Shown piece by piece: positions 1 to 10,251 of a stretch of 37,450 nt of DNA. The DNA is from an uncultured Collinsella sp. (lineage in GTDB: Bacteria > Actinomycetota > Coriobacteriia > Coriobacteriales > Coriobacteriaceae). The position numbers and the translations under genes were made by a program. The notes under the pieces are model-generated. The model searched no databases. It saw only the letters and a program-made list of their open reading frames with translations, and was not told where the DNA came from. The stretch covers positions 1 through 37,450 of the forward strand of contig CAUGNQ010000017.1 in NCBI GenBank assembly GCA_959600835.1, in the 5' to 3' direction. Within the stretch, counting starts at the first letter, position 1, and each line of letters starts with the position of its first letter.

Positions 1-25
1 GCCCGTGGGTTATACCCTAAGAGCA

Positions 26-48
26 AACCACCCTTTTTAAGGGTGGTT
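26..48 (-). terminator. Hairpin downstream of birA
   Basis: A perfect 10-bp stem (AACCACCCTT at 26-35, AAGGGTGGTT at 39-48) closes on a 3-nt loop, about 60 nt past the birA stop on the minus strand. The tract after it on the minus strand is only moderately T-rich, so termination is inferred mainly from the stem and the position. It may also act on a convergent gene left of the window. Confidence 0.5.
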
Positions 49-110
49 CTGATTTGGCATGATGGGTTTGGATCGCCGGGTAAGGCTGCCGAGCGGCTGG
101 CTGTGGCACC

Positions 111-887
111 CTATTCACTCACGGGACGCAGCGATGCCTCCTCAAAATGGAAGGATCGCAAGCCGTCTTCTGTTTCGATGCACGCACGACCAAAGCCATC
201 GACCGTTTTAAAGATGCCTCGCGCCAGCTCGTCACCGGCAGGGGAGCGGGCGATAACGTGCTTTCCAATCCAATTGAGGTGAGCGACATATTCGCCGTGG
301 ACGGGCGCGAGCGGTCCGGTGTTTTCTTCCATGGCGTTGAGGCGTTCTGCCCAGGCATCTATAGCGTCTATAACTGCGTGATAGACCTCATCGAGGAGCA
401 TGTCGACAGCTGGAACGTTCTCGTTAAGGTCCGAGAGACCGATTGCCGGCAGGCCGCCATCGGGCACCTCTTGGGGCGCATAGTTCACATTGACACCAAT
501 GCCACAGACGGCGAAAGGTTTGCCTTCGTTATCGCGTGCGGCCTCGACCAGAATGCCGCCGAGTTTGCGTCCACGCGCGACCAGGTCGTTGGGCCATTTG
601 AGGCCAATCTCGTTTGCAAGACCCTGTTTTTCGAGCGCCTCGAGCACCGCTAGGCCGCTGACGGCAGCAAGACCAGAGTACTTCGCAGGATTAACGCATG
701 GACGCAGGACAATCGAAAGCAATAGGTTGCCGGCGGTTGAATCCCACTTGTGGCCGCGCCGGCCGCGTCCTGCTGTCTGAGCCCGGGCGGCAAGTCCTGT
801 GCCGTGCGGCGCTCCCTGTTTTCCTGCTTCGAGCAGGTCATCGTTGGTCGATCCGGTTACGTCGACTATCGTTAATTTGGCATCCAT
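111..887 (-). CDS. birA: Biotin--[acetyl-CoA-carboxylase] ligase, catalytic form without HTH
   Basis: The enzyme activates biotin with ATP and attaches it to the lysine of the biotin carboxyl carrier protein, here probably AccB of the divergent operon. Family motifs are clear: TGSTND at residues 11-16, AGRGRRGHKW at 39-48, KWPNDLV from 97, and GIGVNVN further on. The ATG at 887 was chosen because an AAGGAGG ribosome site lies just upstream. An in-frame start at 974 would add about 29 residues with no family similarity. The 258-aa protein has no N-terminal winged helix, so unlike E. coli BirA it should not be a DNA-binding repressor. Confidence 0.93.
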   Translation of the reverse strand: MDAKLTIVDVTGSTNDDLLEAGKQGAPHGTGLAARAQTAGRGRRGHKWDSTAGNLLLSIVLRPCVNPAKYSGLAAVSGLAVLEALEKQGLANEIGLKWPNDLVARGRKLGGILVEAARDNEGKPFAVCGIGVNVNYAPQEVPDGGLPAIGLSDLNENVPAVDMLLDEVYHAVIDAIDAWAERLNAMEENTGPLAPVHGEYVAHLNWIGKHVIARSPAGDELARGIFKTVDGFGRACIETEDGLRSFHFEEASLRPVSE

Positions 888-1061
888 AACGGCTGCTACC
901 TCCTTAATGAATAAGTGAATAACGCAATGGTGTCGAGAGAGACACAATGTGAAGCCTTTGTTGCATTTGGACAATTTAATGTTAACACGTTAACAACGAC
1001 TGAAATGCGCTATCCTCTCTTGGTCGATGTAAACACGTCAACAACTCAAAGGAGGTTAGTG
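888..1061. promoter_or_regulatory. Divergent birA/fabH control region with two 18-nt repeats
   Basis: The region holds TGTTAACACGTTAACAAC at 980-997 and TGTAAACACGTCAACAAC at 1028-1045. They match at 16 of 18 positions, lie in the same orientation and start 48 nt apart. The first copy contains GTTAAC-AC-GTTAAC, a palindromic core. The AAAGGAGG ribosome site of fabH follows at 1048-1054, so the second copy sits at the translation start. I infer an operator pair for the fatty-acid operon; the binding protein is unknown. No convincing -35/-10 pair could be fixed for either direction. Confidence 0.5.
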
Positions 1062-2021
1062 ATGGGTTTCACGATTCTTGGAACAGGCTCGGCGCTTCCT
1101 AAGCGCAGTGTTTCCAATGACGAGCTGTCCGAGTTCCTCGATACCTCGGATGAGTGGATTTTTACCCGCACAGGTATTAAGAGTCGCCACGTCTGCACCA
1201 CCGAGTCACTTGACGACCTTGCCGTAGCGGCGAGCGAGCGGGCACTTCAGGTGTCCGGAATCGACGCGAGCCAGTTGGATCTGATCGTCTGCTCGACGAC
1301 GACGGGTGACCACCTTGTTCCCGCCGAGGCGTGTGCCGTTGCTGAGCGACTGGGCGCGACGTGCCCTGCCTTCGATGTCTCGGCTGCCTGCGCCGGCTTC
1401 GTATTTGCGCTCGATGTTGCCGAGGGCTATATCGCCCGAGGACGAGCCAAGCATGTGCTTGTCGTTGCCGCCGAGCAGATGACGCGCGCGCTCGACTGGA
1501 CCGACCGCGCCACCTGTGTGCTCTTTGGCGATGGGGCAGGCGCCGCGGTGATTGAGGCTGGGGGAGACAGCCCCCTTGCCTTTGAGCTTTCGACGGCGCC
1601 CGACGTCGAGACGTTGTGCGTTCCCGGTCTGGTCGGCACCTCGCCGTTTAAGGCCTCCGCAGATAGCGAGAGCGTGCTGTCCATGAATGGCCGCCGCGTG
1701 TTCAAGTTCGGCGTCAACGCGATTTGCGACACGGTCCATAAGCTTGCGAGCGATGCGGGCATTTCGGTCGAGGACATCGACCATTTTGTATTCCATCAGG
1801 CTAACGAACGAATCCTGAGTCAGGCGGTCAAGCGCCTCGGTGTGCCAGACAAGCGCGTGGTTCGAACGCTGCGCGAGACCGGCAACATTTCGAGCGCATG
1901 CATTCCGCTTGCCCTCGACTGGCTGGCAAACGCCGGTGCACTTCACACGGGCGACACCATCACCCTCGTTGGATTTGGCGCCGGTCTGGATATAGGTGGC
2001 TATCTACTTCGTTGGAAGTAG
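1062..2021 (+). CDS. fabH: 3-oxoacyl-ACP synthase III (KAS III)
   Basis: FabH starts fatty-acid synthesis by condensing an acyl-CoA primer with malonyl-ACP. The catalytic triad is visible: Cys110 in SAACAGF, His245 in FHQAN and Asn275 in GNISSA, with the typical TRTGIKSRHV segment near residue 40. The ATG at 1062 has AAAGGAGG seven bases upstream. An upstream in-frame extension to 915 runs through the regulatory repeats and is unlikely. The 319-aa length is normal. It is the first gene of a unit that goes on to acpP, fabK, fabD, fabG, fabF, accB, fabZ, accC and accDA. Confidence 0.95.
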   Translation: MGFTILGTGSALPKRSVSNDELSEFLDTSDEWIFTRTGIKSRHVCTTESLDDLAVAASERALQVSGIDASQLDLIVCSTTTGDHLVPAEACAVAERLGATCPAFDVSAACAGFVFALDVAEGYIARGRAKHVLVVAAEQMTRALDWTDRATCVLFGDGAGAAVIEAGGDSPLAFELSTAPDVETLCVPGLVGTSPFKASADSESVLSMNGRRVFKFGVNAICDTVHKLASDAGISVEDIDHFVFHQANERILSQAVKRLGVPDKRVVRTLRETGNISSACIPLALDWLANAGALHTGDTITLVGFGAGLDIGGYLLRWK

Positions 2022-2073
2022 TCGCACATAGGAAATAAAAACGCCCCTAGGGCACAAACAAAGGAGAACTACC

Positions 2074-2310
2074 ATGGCAGATCAGAAGACCTTCGAGCGC
2101 GTTTGCGATGTTATCCGCGAGACCGCCGGTCTTGACGACGTCGAGATGAAGCCCGAGTCCACGCTCGAGGAGATTGGTCTCGACAGTCTGGGCACCGTCG
2201 AGATCCTCGTCGCCGTTGAGGACGAGTTTGGCATCCAGCTCGATACCGAGGAGAACCCCAAGACGGTCGGCGAGTTCGCCGATACGGTCGAGGCGGCATT
2301 GGAGAAGTAG
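2074..2310 (+). CDS. acpP: Acyl carrier protein
   Basis: This 78-aa acidic protein carries growing acyl chains on a 4'-phosphopantetheine arm. The attachment site is Ser38 in GLDSLGTVE, the standard DSL motif at the start of helix II. An AAAGGAG site precedes the ATG at a good distance. The gene lies between fabH and fabK, with 2 nt separating it from fabK, which suggests tight co-expression with the enzymes that use it. No holo-ACP synthase gene is present in the window, so modification must come from elsewhere in the genome. Confidence 0.95.
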   Translation: MADQKTFERVCDVIRETAGLDDVEMKPESTLEEIGLDSLGTVEILVAVEDEFGIQLDTEENPKTVGEFADTVEAALEK

Positions 2311-2312
2311 AG

Positions 2313-3257
2313 ATGCTCAAGACTCCTCTCTGCGATCTGCTCGGCATCGAAAAGCCCGTGTTCCAGGGCGGTATGGCCTGGATCGCCGACGCCTCGCTGG
2401 CGTCCGCAGTGTCCGAGGCGGGCGGCTTAGGGATTATCGCGGCCATGAACGCCGACGCCAACTGGCTGCGCGACCAGATTCATGAGCTGCGCGCCAGGAC
2501 GGATAAGCCCTTTGGCGTCAACGTCATGCTCATGAGCCCGTTTGCCGACGAGGTCGCGCGGGTCGTGATTGACGAGCGGGTGCCGGTCGTCGTGACGGGT
2601 GCCGGCAATCCCACCAAGTACATGAAGGCGTGGAACGAGGCGGGCATCAAGGTCATCCCGGTCGTTGCCTCGGTGGCGCTGGCGCGCCTCGTGGCGCGTC
2701 GTGGAGCCACTGCCGTGGTTGCCGAGGGTACCGAATCAGGCGGCCATATTGGCGAGACCTCGACGATGGCACTGGTGCCGCAGGTTGTCGATGCGGTCGA
2801 TATTCCCGTGGTTGCGGCTGGCGGTATCGCTGATGGCCGCGGCGTGGCGGCCGCCTTTATGCTGGGCGCCGCCGGCGTGCAGGTGGGTACGCGCTTTCTG
2901 ATCGCAGATGAGTGCACCGTATCGGAGCAGTACAAGGAGATGGTCCTGAAGGCCAACGACACCTCGACGCGTGCGACCGGCCGCTCGACGGGACACCCGG
3001 TGCGTGCCCTCAAGAGCCCCTTCACCAACGCCTACGCCAAGAGCGAGGCGGCGGGCGTAAGCGTCGAGGAGCTCGGGGCCATGGGCACGGGCGCCCTTCG
3101 CAAGGCCGCCAAGGACGGCAATTACGAAGAGGGCTCGTTTTTGTGTGGACAGATTGCCGGCATGGTCAACGAGCGCCAAAGTGCACGTGAAATCGTTGAC
3201 GACCTGGTCGATGGCGCCGAGCACGTCCTGAAGGGTGCGTGCGCATGGGTGGCGTAG
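2313..3257 (+). CDS. fabK: Enoyl-ACP reductase II (FMN-dependent)
   Basis: FabK carries out the last reduction of each elongation cycle, reducing trans-2-enoyl-ACP with NAD(P)H and FMN. It belongs to the nitronate monooxygenase-like TIM-barrel family. Seen here are the N-terminal PVFQGGMAWIAD segment, the conserved His145 in GGHIGE, the AAGGIADGRG phosphate-binding loop and the VGTRFL segment. The 314-aa length and the place between acpP and fabD match streptococcal FabK rather than a nitronate monooxygenase. No fabI or fabL is present in the window. The gene end overlaps the start of fabD. Confidence 0.93.
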   Translation: MLKTPLCDLLGIEKPVFQGGMAWIADASLASAVSEAGGLGIIAAMNADANWLRDQIHELRARTDKPFGVNVMLMSPFADEVARVVIDERVPVVVTGAGNPTKYMKAWNEAGIKVIPVVASVALARLVARRGATAVVAEGTESGGHIGETSTMALVPQVVDAVDIPVVAAGGIADGRGVAAAFMLGAAGVQVGTRFLIADECTVSEQYKEMVLKANDTSTRATGRSTGHPVRALKSPFTNAYAKSEAAGVSVEELGAMGTGALRKAAKDGNYEEGSFLCGQIAGMVNERQSAREIVDDLVDGAEHVLKGACAWVA

Positions 3258-4171
3258 CGTTTCTGTTTGCCGGCCAGGGCGCCCAGCACCCCGCGATGGG
3301 CGTCGACCTGATCGAGGCATCGCCGGCCGCCGCCGAGGTGTTCGACATTGCCGACGAGGTGCGCCCGGGGACCAGTGAGCAGTGCCGAAGCGCCTCCAAG
3401 GAGGAACTCTCGCAGACCGAGAACACGCAGCCGTGCGTGTTCGTTCACGATCTGGCAGCGGCTGCCGCCCTGCGTGAGCGCGGCGTGGTGCCTGCCGCCT
3501 GTGCGGGTTTTTCGCTTGGCGAGGTCGCCGCGCTCACCTTTGCGGGGGCGTTCGATACGCGAGCGGGCTTTGAGCTCGTGTGCGAGCGCGCGGCGCTGAT
3601 GGCCGCGGCTGCCGAGCGCCATCCGGGCGGCATGCGCGCCGTCATCAAGCTCGATGCGGCGCAAGTCGAGAACCTGGCAAAACAGGCCGGCGAGGACTGC
3701 TGGCCGGTCAACTACAACAGTCCGCAGCAGACGGTTGTTGCCGGAGCGCCCGAGGCGCTGCAGGAGCTCGACGTCCTAGTAAAAGAGGCTGGCGGCCGCG
3801 CTATGAAAGTCGCGGTGTCGGGCGCATTTCATAGTCCCTATATGGCCGAGGCGACTGAGGGGCTGGCGACGTATATCCAAGCCGGCCACGCGCCGTCACC
3901 GCTGCTGATTCCGGTCATGGCAAACATGACGGCGGCGCCCTATCCGGCGGACCCGCGAGCGGCATCGGATGTCTTGGCCAATCAGGTGAGTCATGCCGTT
4001 CGTTGGGTCGACACGCTGCATACTCTGCAGAATCAGGGCATCGACACGTTTATTGAGGTCGGCCCTGGCAAAACGCTGTCGGGCCTGGTCAAGCGTACGC
4101 TGAGCGACGTTCGCGTGTATTCGTGCGAAACGGCCGAGCAGGTCGCAGCTATTGCCGACGAGCTCGCATAG
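3245..4171 (+). CDS. fabD: Malonyl-CoA:ACP S-malonyltransferase
   Basis: FabD moves malonyl groups from CoA to ACP. The acyltransferase motifs are present: FAGQGAQ near the N-terminus, the nucleophile Ser90 in AGFSLGE (usually GHSLGE, so Phe replaces His), and His196 in GAFHSPYM. The reading frame overlaps the end of fabK. An upstream GTG at 3239 is possible, but the AAGGG at 3231-3235 is only 3 nt from it and 9 nt from the ATG at 3245, so the ATG was chosen. About 308 aa, normal for the family. Confidence 0.93.
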   Translation: MGGVAFLFAGQGAQHPAMGVDLIEASPAAAEVFDIADEVRPGTSEQCRSASKEELSQTENTQPCVFVHDLAAAAALRERGVVPAACAGFSLGEVAALTFAGAFDTRAGFELVCERAALMAAAAERHPGGMRAVIKLDAAQVENLAKQAGEDCWPVNYNSPQQTVVAGAPEALQELDVLVKEAGGRAMKVAVSGAFHSPYMAEATEGLATYIQAGHAPSPLLIPVMANMTAAPYPADPRAASDVLANQVSHAVRWVDTLHTLQNQGIDTFIEVGPGKTLSGLVKRTLSDVRVYSCETAEQVAAIADELA

Positions 4172-4201
4172 TCCACAGGGCTGTAACCCGAAAGGAATGA
4201 C

Positions 4202-4975
4202 ATGGGCAACTTGAACAACGGCGCGCTCGAGCGCAACGACTCACGTCGCGTGGCACTGGTCACGGGCGGCTCGCGGGGTATCGGCCGCGCCTGCGCTGTC
4301 GGTCTGGCGGAGGACGGCTTTGATATCGCCGTCGTCTATGCCGGCAGCGTCGATGCGGCGCGCAAGACGTGCGAAGCCTGTGAGGCGGTTGGCGCCACGG
4401 CACGCGCATATCAATGCGACGTGGCCGATCCCGCTGCTGTCAACGCGTGCGTGGAAGCGGTCCTCAACGACTTTGGTTCCATTTGGGCGCTCGTCAACAA
4501 CGCCGGCATCACCCGCGATGGCCTGCTCATGCGCATGGGCGATGACGCATTCGATCGCGTGCTCGATGTCAATCTCAAGGGAACATTCAATATGACGCGC
4601 GCGCTCACCAAGACCTTTATGCGCCAGCGCGGCGGTTGCGTCGTCAACATGAGCTCGGTCGTGGGCCTGATGGGCAATGCCGGGCAAGCCAACTACGCTG
4701 CTTCCAAGGCGGGCGTGATAGGGCTTACCAAGGCGGTGGCGCGCGAGCTTGCGCCTCGTGGCGTACGAGCGAACGCGGTCGCTCCCGGGTTTGTCGAGAC
4801 AGATATGACGGCAAAGCTCTCGGAGAAGGTGCGTGCGGCAACCGAGGAACAGATTCCCCTTAAGCGCATGGCACGTCCCGAGGAAGTGGCCGGCGTGGTG
4901 CGCTTTTTAGCGAGCGATGCGGCTGCTTACATTACGGGCGAGGTCGTGCGCGTCGACGGCGGAATGGCGATGTAG
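4202..4975 (+). CDS. fabG: 3-oxoacyl-ACP reductase
   Basis: FabG is an NADPH-dependent short-chain dehydrogenase that reduces 3-oxoacyl-ACP. It shows the TGGSRGIGRA cofactor loop near residue 20, the NNAG motif, and the catalytic Ser152-Tyr165-Lys169 set in NMSSVVG and NYAASKAG. It ends in the usual GEVVRVDGGMAM. An AAAGGA site precedes the ATG at 4202. The first 15 or so residues before the Rossmann fold are a little longer than in E. coli FabG. The position inside the fatty-acid operon settles the substrate class. Confidence 0.94.
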   Translation: MGNLNNGALERNDSRRVALVTGGSRGIGRACAVGLAEDGFDIAVVYAGSVDAARKTCEACEAVGATARAYQCDVADPAAVNACVEAVLNDFGSIWALVNNAGITRDGLLMRMGDDAFDRVLDVNLKGTFNMTRALTKTFMRQRGGCVVNMSSVVGLMGNAGQANYAASKAGVIGLTKAVARELAPRGVRANAVAPGFVETDMTAKLSEKVRAATEEQIPLKRMARPEEVAGVVRFLASDAAAYITGEVVRVDGGMAM

Positions 4976-5014
4976 AAACCAGGGCCGAAGAACGGCTTGG
5001 ATGAGGAGACCATG

Positions 5015-6262
5015 ATGGAACAGAGAGTTGCAATCACCGGCATCGGTGCCGTATCGCCGCTCGGCAACACCGCGCTTGCCACCTGGGCGGCCATGTGCGC
5101 CGGGACCTGTGGCATCGGCCCGATCACGCACTTTGATACCGATGCGTTTACCGTCAAGGTGGCGGCCGAAGTCAAGGGCTTTGACGGCAACGAGTACTTT
5201 GGCAAGCGCGACGCCAAGCATCTGGACCCCTGCGTTCAGTTTGCGCTGGTGGCTTCGGACGAGGCAATGCACGATGCGGGCTTTGATGTCGAAGGCGCCA
5301 TCGATCGTGAGCGCCTGGGCGTCTACGTGGGCTCGGGCGTGGGCGGCATGCAGACGCTCGTCGACAACGTCCACACGATCGCCGATCGTGGACCTCGCCG
5401 CGCATCGCCCTATATGATTGCGATGATGATCCCCAACATGGCTTCGGGCAATATCGCGATCCGCCACAAGGCAAAGGGACCGACCCTGCCAGTCGTGACT
5501 GCTTGCGCGACCTCGGCCCATGCGGTGGGCGAGGCGTTCCGCGCCATCAAGCACGGCTATGCCGACGCGATCCTCGCGGGCGGCGCCGAGGCGGCCATTA
5601 TCCCCGATGCCGTTGCAGGCTTTACGTCCTGCCGCGCATTGACCACCAACCCCGATCCTGCGACGGCTTGCCGCCCGTTCGATGCAGACCGCGACGGCTT
5701 TGTGATGGGCGAGGGCGCTTGCGTGCTGGTACTCGAGAGCATGGAACATGCGCAGGCGCGCGGTGCGCACATTTATGCCGAGGTCGTGGGCTACGGCAAC
5801 ACCGATGATGCCTATCACATCACGAGTCCCGATCCCGAGGCTGCCGGCATTGCCCGCGCGATATCGCTGGCGGTAGCCGAGGGCGACGTCAAGCCTTCCG
5901 AGGGTCTCTACATCAACGCCCACGGCACCTCGACCAAGCTCAACGATTCGTCCGAGACGACAGGCATTAAGCGGGCGCTCGGCGAGGACGCGGCGCGCGC
6001 CGCACATGTCTCGTCGACCAAGTCGATGACGGGGCACATGATCGGTGCCACGGGGGCCATTGAGGTCATGGCCTGCGCCATGGCACTCGAGCAGGGCGTG
6101 GTGCCGCCGACCATTAACTACCACACGCCCGATCCCGCCTGCGATCTTGATTACACGCCCAATCGCGCGGTTCGCGCCGACCTTACCTGGGCGCTTTCGA
6201 CCAACCTGGGCTTTGGCGGGCACAACGCCGCCATCGCGCTGCGTAGATATACGAGGAGCTAG
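5015..6262 (+). CDS. fabF: 3-oxoacyl-ACP synthase II
   Basis: FabF elongates acyl-ACP by condensation with malonyl-ACP. The Cys-His-His triad is clear and at standard positions: Cys164 in TACATSA, His303 in NAHGTST and His341 in MTGHMIGATGA. Three in-frame starts exist (TTG 4997, ATG 5012, ATG 5015). The GAGGAG at 5003-5008 best fits the ATG at 5015, although the one at 5012 cannot be excluded. The product is about 415 aa. There is no separate fabB in the window, so this may be the only elongating ketosynthase of the cluster. Confidence 0.94.
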   Translation: MEQRVAITGIGAVSPLGNTALATWAAMCAGTCGIGPITHFDTDAFTVKVAAEVKGFDGNEYFGKRDAKHLDPCVQFALVASDEAMHDAGFDVEGAIDRERLGVYVGSGVGGMQTLVDNVHTIADRGPRRASPYMIAMMIPNMASGNIAIRHKAKGPTLPVVTACATSAHAVGEAFRAIKHGYADAILAGGAEAAIIPDAVAGFTSCRALTTNPDPATACRPFDADRDGFVMGEGACVLVLESMEHAQARGAHIYAEVVGYGNTDDAYHITSPDPEAAGIARAISLAVAEGDVKPSEGLYINAHGTSTKLNDSSETTGIKRALGEDAARAAHVSSTKSMTGHMIGATGAIEVMACAMALEQGVVPPTINYHTPDPACDLDYTPNRAVRADLTWALSTNLGFGGHNAAIALRRYTRS

Positions 6263-6265
6263 AGC

Positions 6266-6739
6266 ATGGATTCCAAAAGACTTGCCGAGATAGCCGATGT
6301 GATGGAGGACCGCGGCCTCACGCGCGTACGCGTTGAGGAGCCCGATGGCACCGCGGTCGAACTCGAGCGCGCGAGTGTGGCGCAGCCGGTTGCCGTGCCC
6401 ATGCCTATGCCGAGCGCCATGGCCGCTCAAGTTGCAGCTCCCACAGTCGCGCCTGCCGCACCGGAACCCGCCACGCAGACACCTGCCGCCGCGCCGGAGC
6501 CCAAGAGCACCGAGGTGACTGCTCCCATGGTGGGCGTCTTCTATGCTGCCCCTGCGCCGGGCGACGAGCCGTTTGTGCGCGTGGGCTCCAAGGTCAAGGC
6601 CGGCGAGACCCTCTGCATCATCGAGGCCATGAAGGTTCTCAACGAGGTGACGGCCGAGGCAGACGGTGAGGTGCTCGAGATCTGCGTGGCCGACGGCGAC
6701 CTCGTGGAGTTTGGCAGCTGCCTCATGAGGATCGGATAG
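6266..6739 (+). CDS. accB: Biotin carboxyl carrier protein of acetyl-CoA carboxylase
   Basis: AccB carries carboxybiotin between the biotin carboxylase and the carboxyltransferase. The C-terminal biotinyl domain includes EAMKVLNEV with the acceptor Lys123. Before it lies an Ala/Pro-rich flexible linker at roughly residues 38-80, as in other AccB proteins. The gene begins 3 nt after fabF. The divergent birA product is the likely modifying enzyme. The 157-aa length is typical. Confidence 0.95.
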   Translation: MDSKRLAEIADVMEDRGLTRVRVEEPDGTAVELERASVAQPVAVPMPMPSAMAAQVAAPTVAPAAPEPATQTPAAAPEPKSTEVTAPMVGVFYAAPAPGDEPFVRVGSKVKAGETLCIIEAMKVLNEVTAEADGEVLEICVADGDLVEFGSCLMRIG

Positions 6740-6748
6740 GTGATATCC

Positions 6749-7171
6749 ATGAACAAAGAAGAGCTCAAGAAGCTGTTACCGCATCGCGAGCCGATGCTTT
6801 TGCTCGACGAAGCCGAGCTGGTGGGCGACGAGGCCCACGGCAAGATCACGATTACAGGCGACGAGTACTTTTTGCAGGGACATTTTCCGGGAAACCCGGT
6901 CGTTCCCGGCGTGATTCAGTGCGAGATGCTCGCCCAGAACTGCTGCGTGCTGCTGATGGGCGATGAGGAGGCGCGCGGCGCGACGCCGTTCTACACGAGT
7001 CTGGACAAGGTGCGCTTTAAGCGTCCGGTGCGCCCGGGCGACACGGTGGATCTGGTGTGCTCCATCACGCGTGCGCGCGGGCCGTTCCGCTTTGCGACGG
7101 GTACTGCGAGCGTCAACGGTGAGGTTTGCTGCCGCGCCGATATGTCTTTTGCACTCATGCACGAAAGTTAA
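6749..7171 (+). CDS. fabZ: 3-hydroxyacyl-ACP dehydratase
   Basis: FabZ is a hot-dog-fold dehydratase acting on 3-hydroxyacyl-ACP. The catalytic residues are His45 in GHFPGNPVVPGV and Glu59 in QCEMLAQ. An in-frame GTG at 6740 directly abuts accB, but the AGG just downstream of it is better placed to serve the ATG at 6749, which also gives the usual MNKEELKKLLPHR beginning. The gene lies between accB and accC, an order also known from streptococci. The isomerase and dehydratase genes fabM and fabA are not seen in the window. Confidence 0.93.
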   Translation: MNKEELKKLLPHREPMLLLDEAELVGDEAHGKITITGDEYFLQGHFPGNPVVPGVIQCEMLAQNCCVLLMGDEEARGATPFYTSLDKVRFKRPVRPGDTVDLVCSITRARGPFRFATGTASVNGEVCCRADMSFALMHES

Positions 7172-7181
7172 GGAAGGCTCC

Positions 7182-8511
<1,330 letters not shown>

Positions 8512-8525
<14 letters not shown>

Positions 8526-10236
8526 AAAAGCGAAGACGGTCAACGTCCTCGAGGGACCGATGACCGAGTCGTGCGCCGAGTTTCCCGCGCGCCACGTGTT
8601 TATCAAGTGCCCGGAGTGCCGCCGCGTGATCGATGAGGCGCGCCTGCACGACAACCTCGAGGTCTGCCCTCGTTGCGGAAAACACTTTCGCGTGAGCGGT
8701 CGCGCGCGCATGCGCATGACGGTTGACGAGGGCACGTTTGAGGAATGGGATGCCAATCTGGCGTCGGAGGACTTCCTCTCGTTTCCCGGTTATGCCGACA
8801 AGCTCAAGAGCGTGAGCGAGCGTTCGGGCGAGCGCGATGCCGTTGTGTGCGGTAGAGGCAAAATCTGCGGTTGCGATACGGCGCTCTTCTTTATGGACGC
8901 CAACTTTATGATGGGCTCGATGGGTTCCGTGGTGGGCGAGAAGATCTGTCGCACATTTGAGCGAGCGACCGAGCTGGGGTTGTCAGTTGTCGGCTTTACC
9001 GTTTCGGGCGGTGCGCGCATGCAAGAGGGCGTGACATCGCTTATGCAGATGGCCAAGATTTCTGCGGCGGTTAGGCGCCACAGCGAGGCGGGCGGCCTGT
9101 ATATCACGGTGCTCACCGACCCCACGACCGGAGGCGTAACCGCGAGTTTTGCCATGGAGGGCGACATTATCCTGGCCGAGCCCGATGCCCTGACGGCATT
9201 TGCCGGCCCGCGCGTGATCGAGCAGAACATGCACAAGCGCCTGCCCAAGGGATTCCAGCGCTCCGAGTTTTTGCTGGAGCACGGCTTTTGCGATGCCGTT
9301 GTTCCGCGTGGCGAGATTGCGCTCACGGTAGGCGAGCTGCTGGCGCTGCACGAAGGGCACGCGCCCGGCCTGGGGGCACCGCATGAGATCGTGCATATGG
9401 GTCGCCGCGGCAAAAAGCTGGGACACTTGTTCAAGCGCTCGGCCGCACCAAAAACCGCGCTCGAGATTGTCAAGCAGACCCGCTCGGCAGATCGCGCCAC
9501 GGCGGGTGAGATGATCTCGCTGGGCCTCGACGGATTCGTTGAGCTGCACGGCGACCGTTACTTTGGCGACGACGCCGCTGTGTTGGCTGGCATTGGCTGG
9601 AAAGACGGACGCCCCGTAACGGTTATCGCCATCGAGCGCGGCACCACGACCAAAGAGCGTATCCGCCGCAACTTTGGCATGGCGCATCCCGAGGGCTACC
9701 GCAAGGCGCGTCGCCTTATGCGTCAGGCCGAAAAGTTTGGTCGACCGGTTCTGTGCCTGGTCGATACTTCGGGCGCGTTTTGCGGCATCGGTGCCGAGGA
9801 GCGCGGCCAGGGCGAGGCGATTGCCCAGAATCTCATGGAGATGAGCGGCCTTAAGACGCCGATTGTCTCGGTGGTGACAGGCGAGGGCGGCTCTGGTGGC
9901 GCGCTGGCGCTATCCGTGGCCGACCGCATCCTGATGCTCTCGAGCTCGGCCTATTCGGTCGTGAGTCCCGAGGCCTGCGCGTCGATCCTGTGGAAGGATA
10001 CGGAGCGTGCGGATGAGGCCGCCGAGGCGCTGAAGCTCACGGCCCCCGATCTGTTGGCGCTCGGCATCATCGACGGCATTGTCGACGATAGGGGCCTGTC
10101 GCATGAGGAGATCGCCGGTGCCGTCATGTCTTCGGCATTTGATGCCTTCGATACGCTTGGGCAGCTCGACGACGCCACCCTCACAAACCTCCGCTATGAA
10201 AAGTACCGCACAATCGGTCAGTACCGCACGATGTGA
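8512..10236 (+). CDS. accDA: Fused acetyl-CoA carboxylase carboxyltransferase (AccD-AccA)
   Basis: This 574-aa protein joins the beta and alpha carboxyltransferase subunits, which transfer the carboxyl group from AccB to acetyl-CoA. The first half is AccD, with a zinc ribbon of Cys33, Cys36, Cys52 and Cys55 (CPEC, CPRC) and the crotonase-like VSGGARMQEG segment. From about residue 310 the AccA half follows, with FVELHGDRYFGDD, RNFGMAHPEGYRKA and GEGGSGGALAL. The linker region contains a shortened AccA N-terminus. The start is uncertain: ATG codons at 8512, 8518 and 8560 are in frame, and the zinc ribbon is complete with any of them. Such fusions are uncommon in bacteria. Confidence 0.93.
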
Positions 10237-10251
10237 CAAGGGGCAGCCCGC

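Noticed and set aside
980..1045. BirA operator
   Set aside because: The BirA encoded here begins directly with the catalytic domain and has no helix-turn-helix.
1206..1946. Long minus-strand open frame across fabH
   Set aside because: It is a mirror frame of a gene with clear catalytic motifs; GC-rich codon bias opens such frames, and no domain is visible.
4907..6430. 507-codon minus-strand frame across fabF
   Set aside because: Arg/His/Gly-rich composition typical of antisense frames, no motifs, and fabF on the plus strand is certain.
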